Shown: positions 1 to 5,863, numbered from the stretch's first letter. The stretch is DNA of 8,300 nt from Candidatus Aenigmatarchaeota archaeon (GCA_003554235.1 PWFY01000078.1:1-8300); one strand, 5' to 3'. Numbers and translations are program-made. Notes: generated from the sequence alone by a model not told the origin.

Positions 1-2
1 CC

Positions 3-695
3 AAAGGTGAGGGAGCTATAGTTCTGGCAGCAGTTACAATGCCTTTCAAAATGGAAGGAACAAGAATAGTTAAGGCCGAAGAAGGTCTGAAAAAACTGAG
101 AGAAGTTACCGACACTGTAATAGCTATAGAAAACCAGAGACTTCTGAACTATGCAGGAGACCTTCCTGTTAAGCAGGCCTTTGCAGTAGCTGATGAACTG
201 ATATCCACCATGATAAAGGGTATAAGTGAAACTATCACTCAGCCTTCTCTTGTAAATCTGGATTATGCAGATGTAAAGACCATCATGAAGGATGGTGGAG
301 TAGCTTCCATAGGAATCGGTGAAGCTGATTCCAGTAGCAGAGCTGCAGAAGCAACCGAGAAAGCAATGAACCATCCACTCCTCGACATGGAATACGAGGG
401 AGCAGATGGAGCAATAATCCAGGTGATCGGTGGTGAAGATCTGAAGCTGGATGAGATCAACGAAATAGGTGAATCTATATCAAAACAGTTGGATCCACAG
501 GCCCAGGTAATCTGGGGAGCTAGAGTAGTTCCAGAATACGAAGGCAGTATGCAAGTTATAGCTATAATCACAGGAGTCAAGTCGCCTTATATAATGGGCC
601 CGAGATCTGAAGAACAATCTTCATCTAAAAACCCCGAACAACAAAAAAACGAAGGAGTATCCGACGAACTGGGAATACGGATGCTCAGTAAATGA
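3..695 (+). CDS. ftsZ: Cell division GTPase FtsZ, C-terminal part (5' end outside window)
   Basis: The frame is open to the left edge, so this is the last 230 residues of a larger protein; the first in-window ATG (39) is internal. FtsZ is the tubulin-like GTPase that forms the cytokinetic ring. The GTP-binding half with the tubulin signature is outside the window. What remains matches the FtsZ second half: VTMPFKMEGTR at the domain junction, a DTVIAIEN segment, LDYADVKTIM followed by GGVASIGIGEA (the T7-loop and C-terminal domain region), HPLLD, and the late strand with VIWGARV and IITGVKSPYI. A roughly 25-residue polar linker rich in Ser, Gln and Glu follows, ending in DELGIRMLSK. That short terminal peptide may be the partner-docking tail (SepF in other archaea); this is inference. 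I cannot decide between archaeal FtsZ1 and FtsZ2. The gene converges on the nitroreductase. Confidence 0.96.
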   Translation, partial: KGEGAIVLAAVTMPFKMEGTRIVKAEEGLKKLREVTDTVIAIENQRLLNYAGDLPVKQAFAVADELISTMIKGISETITQPSLVNLDYADVKTIMKDGGVASIGIGEADSSSRAAEATEKAMNHPLLDMEYEGADGAIIQVIGGEDLKLDEINEIGESISKQLDPQAQVIWGARVVPEYEGSMQVIAIITGVKSPYIMGPRSEEQSSSKNPEQQKNEGVSDELGIRMLSK

Positions 696-751
696 GCATT
701 TTCTACACCCCCACTTAATTCACCTCCACACACCCCCACACACCCCACAAC

Positions 752-778
752 CGGGAGGGCGGAGAAACCGCCCTTCCG
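752..778. terminator. Hairpin between convergent ftsZ and nitroreductase genes
   Basis: An 11-bp stem (one G-T wobble) runs from 752-762 to 768-778 around the 5-nt loop AGAAA, with core GGGCGG/CCGCCC. It lies 56 bp after the ftsZ stop and is followed by GTTTC and further T-rich sequence. Being symmetrical it could act on either strand. Archaeal termination depends mainly on U-tracts, so the hairpin may stabilise 3' ends or be a barrier between converging transcripts rather than a terminator proper. Confidence 0.55.
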
Positions 779-841
779 TTTCTAATTCTGACTCGTTGAT
801 TCTTATCTAGAACTAATAGAGTAGCTTTTTCCTGCTTTGTT

Positions 842-1465
842 CTATTTCTTCTTCAACGACTTGATCAGTTTCTGGGTCTCGCTTCTTGTTTTCCTTAAAT
901 ACTTTTTGAGACCCTTCCAGTCATGTAGATCTTTTTTTCCGTATCCATCTACATGTGTAAATGTGTGGAGCTTTCTACGTGGTGTGGTTTCAGGTATTTT
1001 TTTAGGATGTCCCACGGGAACCAGTGCTACAGGTCTTATATCCTCTTCTTTTTCACAGCTGAGAAAGGTTCTGACCTGAGTTTCGTCGAAGGATCCTACC
1101 CAGCATGCACCCAGGCCCATTTCGGTCGCTCGTAGGAGTATGTTCTCAATAAGTGCTCCGGTTGACTGTATCCCATAAAGATCTATTCCCCTATCCCCGT
1201 AGTTCCTTTCGGCAAGGTCTTCGTTGAGACATATAGCCAAGATCACCGGGGCCTTTTTCATCCAGTCCTGTTCGAGTGATGCCTTTGCGAGCTTTTCCTT
1301 TATATCAACATCCCTTACTACTATTATCTCCCAGGGCTGTGTGTTTCCTGCCGAAGGTGTCCATCTGGCAGCTCTGAGAAGTTCTCCCACCTCTTCTTTC
1401 TTCAACTTCTTATCTTCAAATTTCCGTATACTCCTTCTTCTCAGAATTGCTTCTATAACATCCAT
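842..1465 (-). CDS. Nitroreductase family protein (FMN-dependent oxidoreductase)
   Basis: Predicted 207-aa flavoprotein of the nitroreductase fold, which binds FMN as a homodimer and uses NAD(P)H to reduce nitro compounds, quinones or flavins; the physiological substrate is unknown. From the chosen start the protein begins MDVIEAILRRRSIRKF, the classic N-terminal FMN-phosphate motif, followed by TPSAGNTQPWEIIVV, YGIQSTGALIENILL and GLGACWVGSF in family order, then ALVPVGHPKK. The length is normal. The C-terminus is unusually lysine-rich (ends SLKKK). A possible start seven codons upstream (1486) is rejected because a TATA element sits only about 9 bp before it, whereas the ATG at 1465 is about 30 bp from that element, suiting a leaderless transcript. 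The gene is divergent from the 105-aa protein gene and convergent with ftsZ. Confidence 0.92.
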   Translation of the reverse strand: MDVIEAILRRRSIRKFEDKKLKKEEVGELLRAARWTPSAGNTQPWEIIVVRDVDIKEKLAKASLEQDWMKKAPVILAICLNEDLAERNYGDRGIDLYGIQSTGALIENILLRATEMGLGACWVGSFDETQVRTFLSCEKEEDIRPVALVPVGHPKKIPETTPRRKLHTFTHVDGYGKKDLHDWKGLKKYLRKTRSETQKLIKSLKKK

Positions 1466-1491
1466 GTTACCTGTTAAAAAATTCATCCTGA

Positions 1492-1503
1492 CCTATATAA
1501 ATT
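1492..1503 (-). promoter_or_regulatory. TATA box for the nitroreductase gene
   Basis: On the minus strand this reads AATTTATATAGG, close to an ideal archaeal TATA box. Its centre is about 30 bp before the ATG at 1465, predicting a leaderless or nearly leaderless mRNA. This spacing decides the start codon. Confidence 0.55.
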
Positions 1504-1520
1504 TATGGAGCTATGAAGTA

Positions 1521-1536
1521 CGAAAAAGTATAAAAG
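1521..1536 (+). promoter_or_regulatory. BRE/TATA promoter of the 105-aa protein gene
   Basis: The sequence CGAAAAAGTATAAAAG looks like a purine-rich BRE followed by a TATA box. Transcription would begin near 1557, giving a leader of about 15 nt that holds the ribosome binding site GAGGTCA before the ATG at 1572. Confidence 0.5.
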
Positions 1537-1571
1537 CTTTCCCCTACAAGCAAGTTCTTGAGGTCAGTAAA

Positions 1572-1889
1572 ATGGAGAAAAAAGATGGAGATTTGAAAGA
1601 TTACCGTGTTAAAATAACCGAAGGAAATGAAAGCCGTTCTATCAGGATGACTGAAGGTGAGGAGATTGACATTGGATTTGGAGTCCTCCGGGCCGAAAAA
1701 AGAGGAGTTTTCTACGAGGATAAAGGACATATTAATCCAGAAGTAAAGACAATAGATACGATGAGTTTGGGTACCAAGTCCGATGTCTACAGCGATGGTT
1801 CAGACATCAAATTAGACGGAGAGTGCTACGAGCTTATGTTAGACGACGTCAGAGTAGAGCTTCCTGATGAACCTTATCCATATCCTTGA
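1572..1889 (+). CDS. Hypothetical acidic protein, 105 aa
   Basis: I do not recognise this protein. The start at 1572 is supported by GAGGTCA about 8 bp upstream and by a good TATA box at 1529-1536; the frame stays open further upstream only as antisense to the nitroreductase. The product is strongly acidic, with many Asp and Glu in the second half, has a single Cys (in GECYEL), no signal peptide and no membrane segment. Alternating polar and hydrophobic stretches (YRVKITEG, EIDIGFGVL, VRVEL) suggest a small beta-rich cytoplasmic domain. It ends in an unusual PYPYP. It stands alone, divergent from the nitroreductase and convergent with the tRNA-Leu gene, so context gives no clue to its role. 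Promoter and ribosome binding site make a real gene likely. Confidence 0.75.
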   Translation: MEKKDGDLKDYRVKITEGNESRSIRMTEGEEIDIGFGVLRAEKRGVFYEDKGHINPEVKTIDTMSLGTKSDVYSDGSDIKLDGECYELMLDDVRVELPDEPYPYP

Positions 1890-1944
1890 TGACAAACCGG
1901 TTATAAAAGCTAGACGCTTGGTTTTATTCTTACTTAGAATGGTA

Positions 1945-2065
1945 TGCGGGGGGCAGGATTCGAACCTGCGAAGGTACTAAACCACTAGGTCCTAAGCCTA
2001 GCCCCTTTGGCCAGAATTTGTATAACTTTCCAAAAGTTTTCTTTTGACCGCTTGGGTACCCCCGC
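1945..2065 (-). tRNA. tRNA-Leu(UAG) with an intron in the D-loop
   Basis: The acceptor GCGGGGG (2065-2059) pairs perfectly with CCCCCGC (1952-1946); the discriminator is A1945 and CCA is not encoded. The anticodon stem CTAGG/CCTAG encloses loop CTTAGGA, with anticodon TAG at 1994-1992, reading CUA and other CUN leucine codons. A 15-nt variable arm with GGT/ACC makes it class II. The T-arm is GCAGG, TTCGAAT, CCTGC. The canonical 37/38 site is uninterrupted. Instead 37 extra bases lie in the D-loop, and their removal restores D-arm CCCAAGCGGTCAAAGGGG and an 84-nt mature tRNA. It follows tRNA-Glu by 8 nt and is surely co-transcribed with it. Confidence 0.95.
2007..2043 (-). other. tRNA-Leu intron, 37 nt, noncanonical D-loop position
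   Basis: A complete bulge-helix-bulge motif can be drawn. The exon strand GGTC (2049-2046) pairs with intron GGCC (2012-2009), including one G-U. Bulges are AAA (2045-2043) and AAA (2008-2006). The inner helix pairs AGAA (2042-2039) with TTCT (2016-2013), and the outer side is the D-stem. Cutting after the second base of each bulge gives exon junction GGTCAA/AGGGG, near tRNA position 21/22. Repeated A residues leave a few bases of phase uncertainty from sequence alone. Confidence 0.85.
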
Positions 2066-2073
2066 ATGGGGAA

Positions 2074-2188
2074 TGCTCCCGCCGGGATTCGAACCCGGGT
2101 CACTGGCTTTCTTCTTTCATCGCCATAATGGCTCAATCCTTTCGGAATCGAAAGGCCAGTATCCTTGGCCGGACTAGACTACGGGAGC
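2074..2188 (-). tRNA. tRNA-Glu(UUC) with a canonical 37/38 intron
   Basis: The acceptor GCTCCCG (2188-2182) pairs with CGGGAGC (2081-2075), discriminator A2074, no encoded CCA. D-arm segment GTCTAGTCCGGCCAAGGAT is typical of archaeal tRNA-Glu. The anticodon stem CTGGC/GCCAG surrounds loop CTTTCG-A with anticodon TTC at 2152-2150. The T-arm is CCGGG, TTCGAAT, CCCGG. Removing 40 bases after position 37 gives a 75-nt tRNA. It is the first gene of a Glu-Leu tRNA pair, with an AT-rich promoter just upstream. Confidence 0.95.
2109..2148 (-). other. tRNA-Glu intron, 40 nt
   Basis: BHB: exon CTTT (2154-2151) pairs with intron GAAG (2114-2111, one wobble). Bulges are CGA (2150-2148) and AAA (2110-2108), cut after the second base of each, which is the standard 37/38 site. 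Within the intron TCC-GAAA-GGA and GCCA-TTA-TGGC can form two small hairpins. The helix on the intron side of the motif is weak, so the motif is somewhat relaxed. Confidence 0.85.
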
Positions 2189-2200
2189 CTATGGAACCCT

Positions 2201-2215
2201 GTTATTTAAAAAATA
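2201..2215 (-). promoter_or_regulatory. TATA-like element for the tRNA-Glu/tRNA-Leu pair
   Basis: On the minus strand an AT-rich stretch TATTTTTTAAATAAC lies 13-27 bp upstream of the tRNA-Glu 5' end, in the 45-bp gap after the histone-fold gene. Spacing is slightly short for an exact box, so its limits are approximate. Confidence 0.45.
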
Positions 2216-2233
2216 AAAAAGGAAGGGGAGCCT

Positions 2234-2395
2234 CTAAAGGTCCCTGGCTTGAACTGTTTTCCTGCCGTTGGCATCAGCCCTTTCGGCAGCCCTTTCTATC
2301 AAAGCTCCTACTTCTTCGTCCAGTTTCTCGTAGAAATCTGAGCTAACGTTCTTGTCACCTGCAGCTTCTTTAACAGCGTTTTTTACAATCAACAC
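2234..2395 (-). CDS. Small single histone-fold protein (NFYB/HAP3- or DUF1931-like), 53 aa
   Basis: A 53-residue protein beginning at GTG (2395). The start is fixed by a near-perfect ribosome binding site, AGGAGGTGATC, ending 3 bp before it; the in-frame ATG at 2434 is inside tRNA-Val. It begins MLIVKNAVKEAAG, then has NVSSDFYEKLDEEVGALIERAAERADANGRKTV in two helices and a strand, ending QARDL. This is the pattern of short archaeal histone-fold proteins: a long central helix, then RAKANGRKTV(Q)-type loop, with the last helix shortened. Such proteins presumably bind DNA as dimers, either as a chromatin component or as a partner for another histone; the exact role here is unknown. It is shorter than canonical archaeal histones (about 66-70 aa). 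The gene lies 27 nt after tRNA-Val and upstream of tRNA-Glu, and is probably transcribed with tRNA-Val. Confidence 0.85.
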   Translation of the reverse strand: MLIVKNAVKEAAGDKNVSSDFYEKLDEEVGALIERAAERADANGRKTVQARDL

Positions 2396-2398
2396 GTA

Positions 2399-2409
2399 GA
2401 TCACCTCCT
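2399..2409 (-). promoter_or_regulatory. Ribosome binding site deciding the GTG start of the histone-fold gene
   Basis: AGGAGGTGATC on the minus strand is an 11-base match to the complement of the archaeal 16S rRNA 3' end. It lies only 3 bp before GTG (6 bp from the GGAGGTG core) and excludes the longer ATG-initiated reading. Confidence 0.85.
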
Positions 2410-2422
2410 TTTGTTTTTCAGA

Positions 2423-2536
2423 TGGGCCGGGCAAGATTCGAACTTGCGATCTCCACCTATCTTTGCTCCCCTCAAATAAACATCTTTCTAAAGGGTTCTT
2501 GTAAGGGTGGCGTCATAGCCACTAGACTACCGGCCC
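2423..2536 (-). tRNA. tRNA-Val(UAC) with a canonical 37/38 intron
   Basis: The acceptor GGGCCGG (2536-2530) pairs perfectly with CCGGCCC (2430-2424), discriminator A2423, no encoded CCA. The anticodon stem CCACC/GGTGG encloses loop CTTACA-A with anticodon TAC at 2503-2501. The T-arm is GCAAG, TTCGAAT, CTTGC. Removing 41 bases after position 37 leaves a 73-nt tRNA. It heads a minus-strand unit with the histone-fold gene 27 nt downstream. Confidence 0.95.
2459..2499 (-). other. tRNA-Val intron, 41 nt
   Basis: The site is canonical 37/38: bulges CAA (2501-2499) and ATA (2460-2458), cut after the second base of each. The central helix is imperfect: exon CTTA (2505-2502) against intron AAAG (2464-2461) gives three pairs and an A-A mismatch. 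The intron side has one G-C pair, a small internal loop, then CCCTTT pairing with GAGGGG. This is a relaxed BHB. Confidence 0.82.
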
Positions 2537-2570
2537 TCCCCGTATCACACCACATGCATAGACTTCAGAG

Positions 2571-2584
2571 TTTAAAAATATTTA
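2571..2584 (-). promoter_or_regulatory. TATA-like element for the tRNA-Val/histone-fold unit
   Basis: The minus strand reads AAATATTTTTAAAC, about 35-48 bp upstream of the tRNA-Val 5' end, leaving a leader of roughly 15 nt. It lies in the 150-bp divergent region shared with the HD hydrolase gene; nothing else is visible there. Confidence 0.45.
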
Positions 2585-2645
2585 CTGGATATTTTCCCCT
2601 CAGTGTCAGATCATTATTTTTCGATGTCTTGAAGAGGTTTTCGAC

Positions 2646-2658
2646 TAATTTATAATTT
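2646..2658 (+). promoter_or_regulatory. Possible TATA box of the HD-domain hydrolase gene
   Basis: TAATTTATAATTT, preceded by TTTTCGAC, resembles a TATA box. Transcription from it would start near 2677, very close to the ribosome binding site GGTGAGGTG (2673-2681), so either the true start of transcription is a little upstream or the leader is extremely short. Confidence 0.35.
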
Positions 2659-2686
2659 AGGTTCGCTTTTTTGGTGAGGTGTTTAC

Positions 2687-3877
2687 TTGGTGCATAGTCA
2701 GGAAATACAGAAGTGGGGTGATCCAAGAAGCCGTGGAGACGGCCTTTCAATGCCCGACGACGTAAAGATAATTCCACATACCAATAGCATCGTAAATATG
2801 GAGAACAGTATATACGCTGATTTTGAGGATGTTAAAGCTGTTTCGCGTTTAGCAAATGTAAAACAGCTTGGCATCTCGAGGAACTGTCAGGATTTTATAG
2901 GGGCAAACAACGGCCGCTATTTACATTCTTTGATATTTGCTACAAGGCTTGACTGGTTGGCTAGGGAGGAGCTGGTAGAATACGATCTCGACAGGGACCT
3001 TGGCGTCGCAACTGCACTCGTCCATGATGCGGCCACTACACCTTATTCTGATTCCGTTTCTATCCCTCTTAATCTGGATGACCAGGAGTACTTTAAGCAA
3101 GTTATCGGGAACTCTGAGAAAGCTATGGAACTCTTGGAGGAATACGAAATAGATATCAAAGACGTTGATAGTCTTGTAAGGGGAGAGGATGACAGTCCAT
3201 TGGGCCAGCTAATTAAAAACGAGGACTCTATAGATCTTGATGGATGGAGCTATGTTAACATCGACTCCTTCTATTCTAATTTTGTAGAAAGATATCCAAA
3301 TGTTGATCCCTTCGAATCCGTTAATGTAGTTGATGGGGTTGTAGTTTTTGAGGATGTCGAAAAGGTCAGAAGGTTTCTCAACTTGAGGAGAAAGATGTTC
3401 AAAGAGATGTACAAGAGCGAGCGACTGAAAGCCAAGGAGGTCTTCTTTGGGGAGCTTGTAAAGGATATGTGGGATGAAGGCATTATACACGGAGACAATA
3501 TCTTCGAGTTGATGGATCCTGGTTTCAAGAGGCTGTGTTATGATTTTGACGAAGAGCGTACTAGGGCAATATTCAGGTTGGATGGCTTTGAGGCTTATGA
3601 AAATTTCGAGGCTGAAAAGAGCATTGTTGAAGACCTTCTGTCTGAGCAGACAAATGAAAGGTATATACTGAGAGAGGATATTTCTGTTTCCCCGAACGTG
3701 GATATACCTGTTTTGGTAGATGATGAAGTCAGAAAGTATTCAGATGTGAATCCCTACCAAACCAAGGAACTGGAGCAAGAACTTAGTTCGGACAACCTCG
3801 TCAGGGTTTATGGCCGTTCAGGAAGCAAGGAGCTTGAGGATGCTGTGGAAAGGGTAAAGGAAAGGCTGGAATGCTAG
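2687..3877 (+). CDS. HD-domain phosphohydrolase (COG1078/dNTPase-like), 396 aa
   Basis: A metal-dependent HD-superfamily protein; relatives in COG1078 and the SAMHD1/dGTPase group hydrolyse (deoxy)nucleotides. Visible in order: RYLHSLIFATRLDWL with the first metal His (about residue 80), LVHDAATTPYSDS carrying the HD pair (113-114), then IDLDGWSYVNIDS (182-194) at the place of the family's D-x-D-R-xx-DY segment with the last metal Asp. The acidic second half has no recognisable domain. The motif is degenerate: relatives usually have GH-x-PFSH just after HD, while this protein has TT-PYSD, losing two histidines. The start is uncertain. TTG (2687) and GTG (2690) follow GGTGAGGTG at suitable spacing; ATG at 2750 is also possible and would remove 21 residues. 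No signal peptide or membrane segment is seen. The gene is divergent from tRNA-Val and convergent with a second, unrelated HD protein. Substrate unknown. Confidence 0.85.
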   Translation: MVHSQEIQKWGDPRSRGDGLSMPDDVKIIPHTNSIVNMENSIYADFEDVKAVSRLANVKQLGISRNCQDFIGANNGRYLHSLIFATRLDWLAREELVEYDLDRDLGVATALVHDAATTPYSDSVSIPLNLDDQEYFKQVIGNSEKAMELLEEYEIDIKDVDSLVRGEDDSPLGQLIKNEDSIDLDGWSYVNIDSFYSNFVERYPNVDPFESVNVVDGVVVFEDVEKVRRFLNLRRKMFKEMYKSERLKAKEVFFGELVKDMWDEGIIHGDNIFELMDPGFKRLCYDFDEERTRAIFRLDGFEAYENFEAEKSIVEDLLSEQTNERYILREDISVSPNVDIPVLVDDEVRKYSDVNPYQTKELEQELSSDNLVRVYGRSGSKELEDAVERVKERLEC

Positions 3878-3963
3878 TTTTAGGAAAAGTTTATCGGTTC
3901 ATCTTTTCGGGAATTATAGTTTAAAATATCTATTTTCCAGATAATTGAGTACAGTAAAGTGCC

Positions 3964-4500
3964 CTAATTTTTGATTTCAGAAGGAACATCTATTTTTGTT
4001 AACAACTCCCTTTCCAGCTCCCTCGCCTTTGATTTGCACTTCTCCAACTCCTCTACTTTAGCAGGAGTATCGCCGTAACTTTCAATAAGCCCTGCAAACC
4101 TTTCGTCCAGACTAAGTATGTCTTCTCTTGCTCTTTTGTCGGAGTAGTAGACTATTTTATCCTCTATAGTCCAGTCGTCAATTCCCTTGAGTATTTTTAC
4201 GACCGGATGTTTCCTTACTACGGAGGCGGTTTCAGGGTATCCTTCATCTTGTAAAATTCTGTAACCAAGATCGCCATGTCCTACTTCACCGGACTGTTCC
4301 TTGGCTTTCATTTTTCCTATATCGTGAAGAAGAGAGGCAGCCTCCAAAAGTTCCATATCCACACGGTCCCGTTCTTTGTTTAGTTCTTTGCCTATAAGAA
4401 CAGCGACATCTCTGACTTTTTTACAGTGTTTCTGGATGTTTTCCGGTGCATCGTGCTTTTTGAGAAGTTCAAGACATTTATCTTCAGAAGGCGGGGACAT
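3964..4500 (-). CDS. HDIG-type HD hydrolase, 178 aa (TIGR00295-like)
   Basis: A compact HD-domain phosphohydrolase with all expected metal ligands: H25 in IQKHCKKV, H59-D60 in LLHDIGKMK, H75 in GHGDLGYRIL, H98 in VVRKHPVV, and D121 in IVYYSDKR. The length and the N-terminal LLKKHDAPENIQKHC pattern resemble the archaeal TIGR00295 family of uncharacterised HDIG proteins, which are related to COG1418. A phosphomonoester or nucleotide substrate is likely from the fold, but none is known. The C-terminal 40 residues form a Lys/Glu-rich helix (VEELEKCKSKARELERELL), perhaps coiled coil. The gene lies 55 bp after glyA on the same strand, with its own TATA-like element and a weak AGGA only, so a leaderless transcript is likely. 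It converges on the larger HD gene. Confidence 0.9.
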   Translation of the reverse strand: MSPPSEDKCLELLKKHDAPENIQKHCKKVRDVAVLIGKELNKERDRVDMELLEAASLLHDIGKMKAKEQSGEVGHGDLGYRILQDEGYPETASVVRKHPVVKILKGIDDWTIEDKIVYYSDKRAREDILSLDERFAGLIESYGDTPAKVEELEKCKSKARELERELLTKIDVPSEIKN

Positions 4501-4526
4501 TTTATCCTGCTTTTCCCATCTTTAGA

Positions 4527-4540
4527 TTTTAAAGATATTT
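4527..4540 (-). promoter_or_regulatory. TATA-like element for the HDIG gene
   Basis: The minus strand reads AAATATCTTTAAAA, centred about 33 bp before the ATG at 4500 in the 55-bp gap after glyA. It predicts a leaderless or near-leaderless mRNA and expression partly independent of glyA. Confidence 0.42.
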
Positions 4541-4555
4541 ATTAGCTGGAGTTTC

Positions 4556-5839
4556 TTAGAGAATCTTCCACTCATTGTATGCCTTTTCACCTTCGTCGAA
4601 ACAGTAGTGTATCTTCTGGAAGTCCTCGCGCAGAGCCTTTACATCTTCTTTCACTTCCACCGGCTTCACACCATCTACAACCACCCTCTTTATCAGTTCT
4701 GCAACTTCGTCCATCTCGTTTTCCTTCATTCCGAGGCGTGTAAGTGCCTGGCTTCCGAAGCGCAGCCCGCTCGGTTCCCTTGCACTCTCCACATTATCCC
4801 AGGGCATAAGGTTTTTATTCGCTATAATATTGGCCTCTTCTAGAGCCTTGGCCAACGTTTCGCCGCCACCGTGTTCCTGAACGTCCACTGCCAGTGTATG
4901 TGACTCTGTGAATCCCTTGTGTTCACATAGGACGTTTATTCCTCTTTCGTATAAAGCCTGGCCCAATGCCTTTGCATTTTTTATTATCTGTTTTGCATAC
5001 TCCTCGCCGAACTTTTTATGTTCGGCCAGTGTTATTCCTAGCGCGGCTACAGAGTGCATGTGGTGGTTGGAAAGAACACCAGGGAAAACACCAGCCGAAA
5101 GCCTTTCCTTCTCTTCCTCGTTTGCAGGATTTGCAAGTACAACTCCCTTCTGTGGGCCCGGGAGGGTCTTGTGTGTGCTCCCTGTCATTATATCTACACC
5201 CTCCTCCATCGGCTTCTGGAACTCGCCTGCTGCTATCAGTCCCAGGACGTGTGCTCCATCATACCATACCTTACATCCGACTTCCTCAAACACGTCTTTT
5301 AGCTCGTCTAGTGGTGGAGGAAAGAGAAAAACAGACCGTCCGAAAAGTGCTATATCAGGCCTTTCCTTTCTTATCAGCTTCTTGGTTCCTTCGACATCCA
5401 GATTCATTTCGTCGACATCAAACGGATACGTTTCCGGTTCCATGCCTCGGAATCCTACGGATCCGAACTTGGCACTGCTGATATGTGCTCCGTCCGATAT
5501 ATCTGTGGCAGTTATCTTCTTTTTTGGAGCTCCGAAGGCCATTAGAACTGCTTGGTTGGCATTTGTCCCTGACAACGGCCTCACATCTGCGTAGTCCGCA
5601 CCGAAGGTCTTCCTTGCCAGTTCTTTTACCTTCGCCTCGACATTGTCCACATATTCGTTTCCTTCATAGTATCTATCACCTACAGGACCTTCTGCGTACT
5701 TGTCCTGGAAGTCCGAAAGCATCATCTCTCGAGCCGCAGGGCTTATAATATTCTCAGAAGCTATCATAGGTAGGCAGTCTGAAAACCATTCCGTATGCTT
5801 CCTTGCCTGATCACGTATATAGTCTATATCTTTCTTCAT
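4556..5839 (-). CDS. glyA: Serine hydroxymethyltransferase (SHMT)
   Basis: A PLP enzyme of fold type I that interconverts serine and glycine while charging a tetrahydropterin (folate or methanopterin type) with a one-carbon unit; cytoplasmic. At 427 aa it has the family's usual length. Recognisable in order: LPMIASENIISP (SEN at 28-30), YAEGPVGDRYYEGNEYVD (48-65), PLSGTNANQAV, WYDGAHVLGL with D194 and H197 of the PLP site, GSTHKTLPGPQKGVV with K224 as the Schiff-base lysine, ESHTLAVDV, and PSGLRFGSQALTRLGM with the carboxylate-binding Arg. All key residues are present, so it should be active. Archaeal character shows in GPQKG after the lysine. The start ATG has AGAGGA 5 bp upstream. Its promoter overlaps the stop codon of the preceding nucleotidyltransferase gene, and the HDIG gene follows. 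Confidence 0.97.
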   Translation of the reverse strand: MKKDIDYIRDQARKHTEWFSDCLPMIASENIISPAAREMMLSDFQDKYAEGPVGDRYYEGNEYVDNVEAKVKELARKTFGADYADVRPLSGTNANQAVLMAFGAPKKKITATDISDGAHISSAKFGSVGFRGMEPETYPFDVDEMNLDVEGTKKLIRKERPDIALFGRSVFLFPPPLDELKDVFEEVGCKVWYDGAHVLGLIAAGEFQKPMEEGVDIMTGSTHKTLPGPQKGVVLANPANEEEKERLSAGVFPGVLSNHHMHSVAALGITLAEHKKFGEEYAKQIIKNAKALGQALYERGINVLCEHKGFTESHTLAVDVQEHGGGETLAKALEEANIIANKNLMPWDNVESAREPSGLRFGSQALTRLGMKENEMDEVAELIKRVVVDGVKPVEVKEDVKALREDFQKIHYCFDEGEKAYNEWKIL

Positions 5840-5863
5840 AAAATCCTCTTTATTTTTTGTAGA

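Noticed and set aside
696..751. CA-rich tract after ftsZ as a CRISPR or tandem repeat array
   Set aside because: Units are irregular and very short with no spacers; this is low-complexity sequence only.
1463..1486. Upstream ATG (1486) for the nitroreductase giving seven extra residues
   Set aside because: The TATA box is only about 9 bp before it, and family members start at the MDVIEAI methionine (1465).
1224..1571. In-frame upstream extension of the 105-aa protein
   Set aside because: The extension is antisense to the nitroreductase and lies upstream of the TATA box and ribosome binding site.
1890..1944. Short inverted repeats (AACCGGTT and ATTCT/AGAAT) between the 105-aa gene and tRNA-Leu as a terminator
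   Set aside because: Stems of 4-5 bp with no consistent T-run after them are expected by chance in AT-rich DNA.
2396..2434. Longer histone-fold protein beginning at ATG 2434
   Set aside because: The ATG is inside the tRNA-Val T-stem/acceptor region and the added residues are the translated ribosome binding site; GTG 2395 fits better.
2687..4500. The two convergent HD proteins as one nucleotide-signalling or defence system
   Set aside because: They belong to different HD subfamilies, are transcribed toward each other with separate promoters, and have no effector or cyclase gene nearby.
4908..5594. Long plus-strand open frames across the glyA region
   Set aside because: They are antisense to a full-length, well-conserved SHMT, and their Ser/Pro-rich translation has no domain or ribosome binding site.
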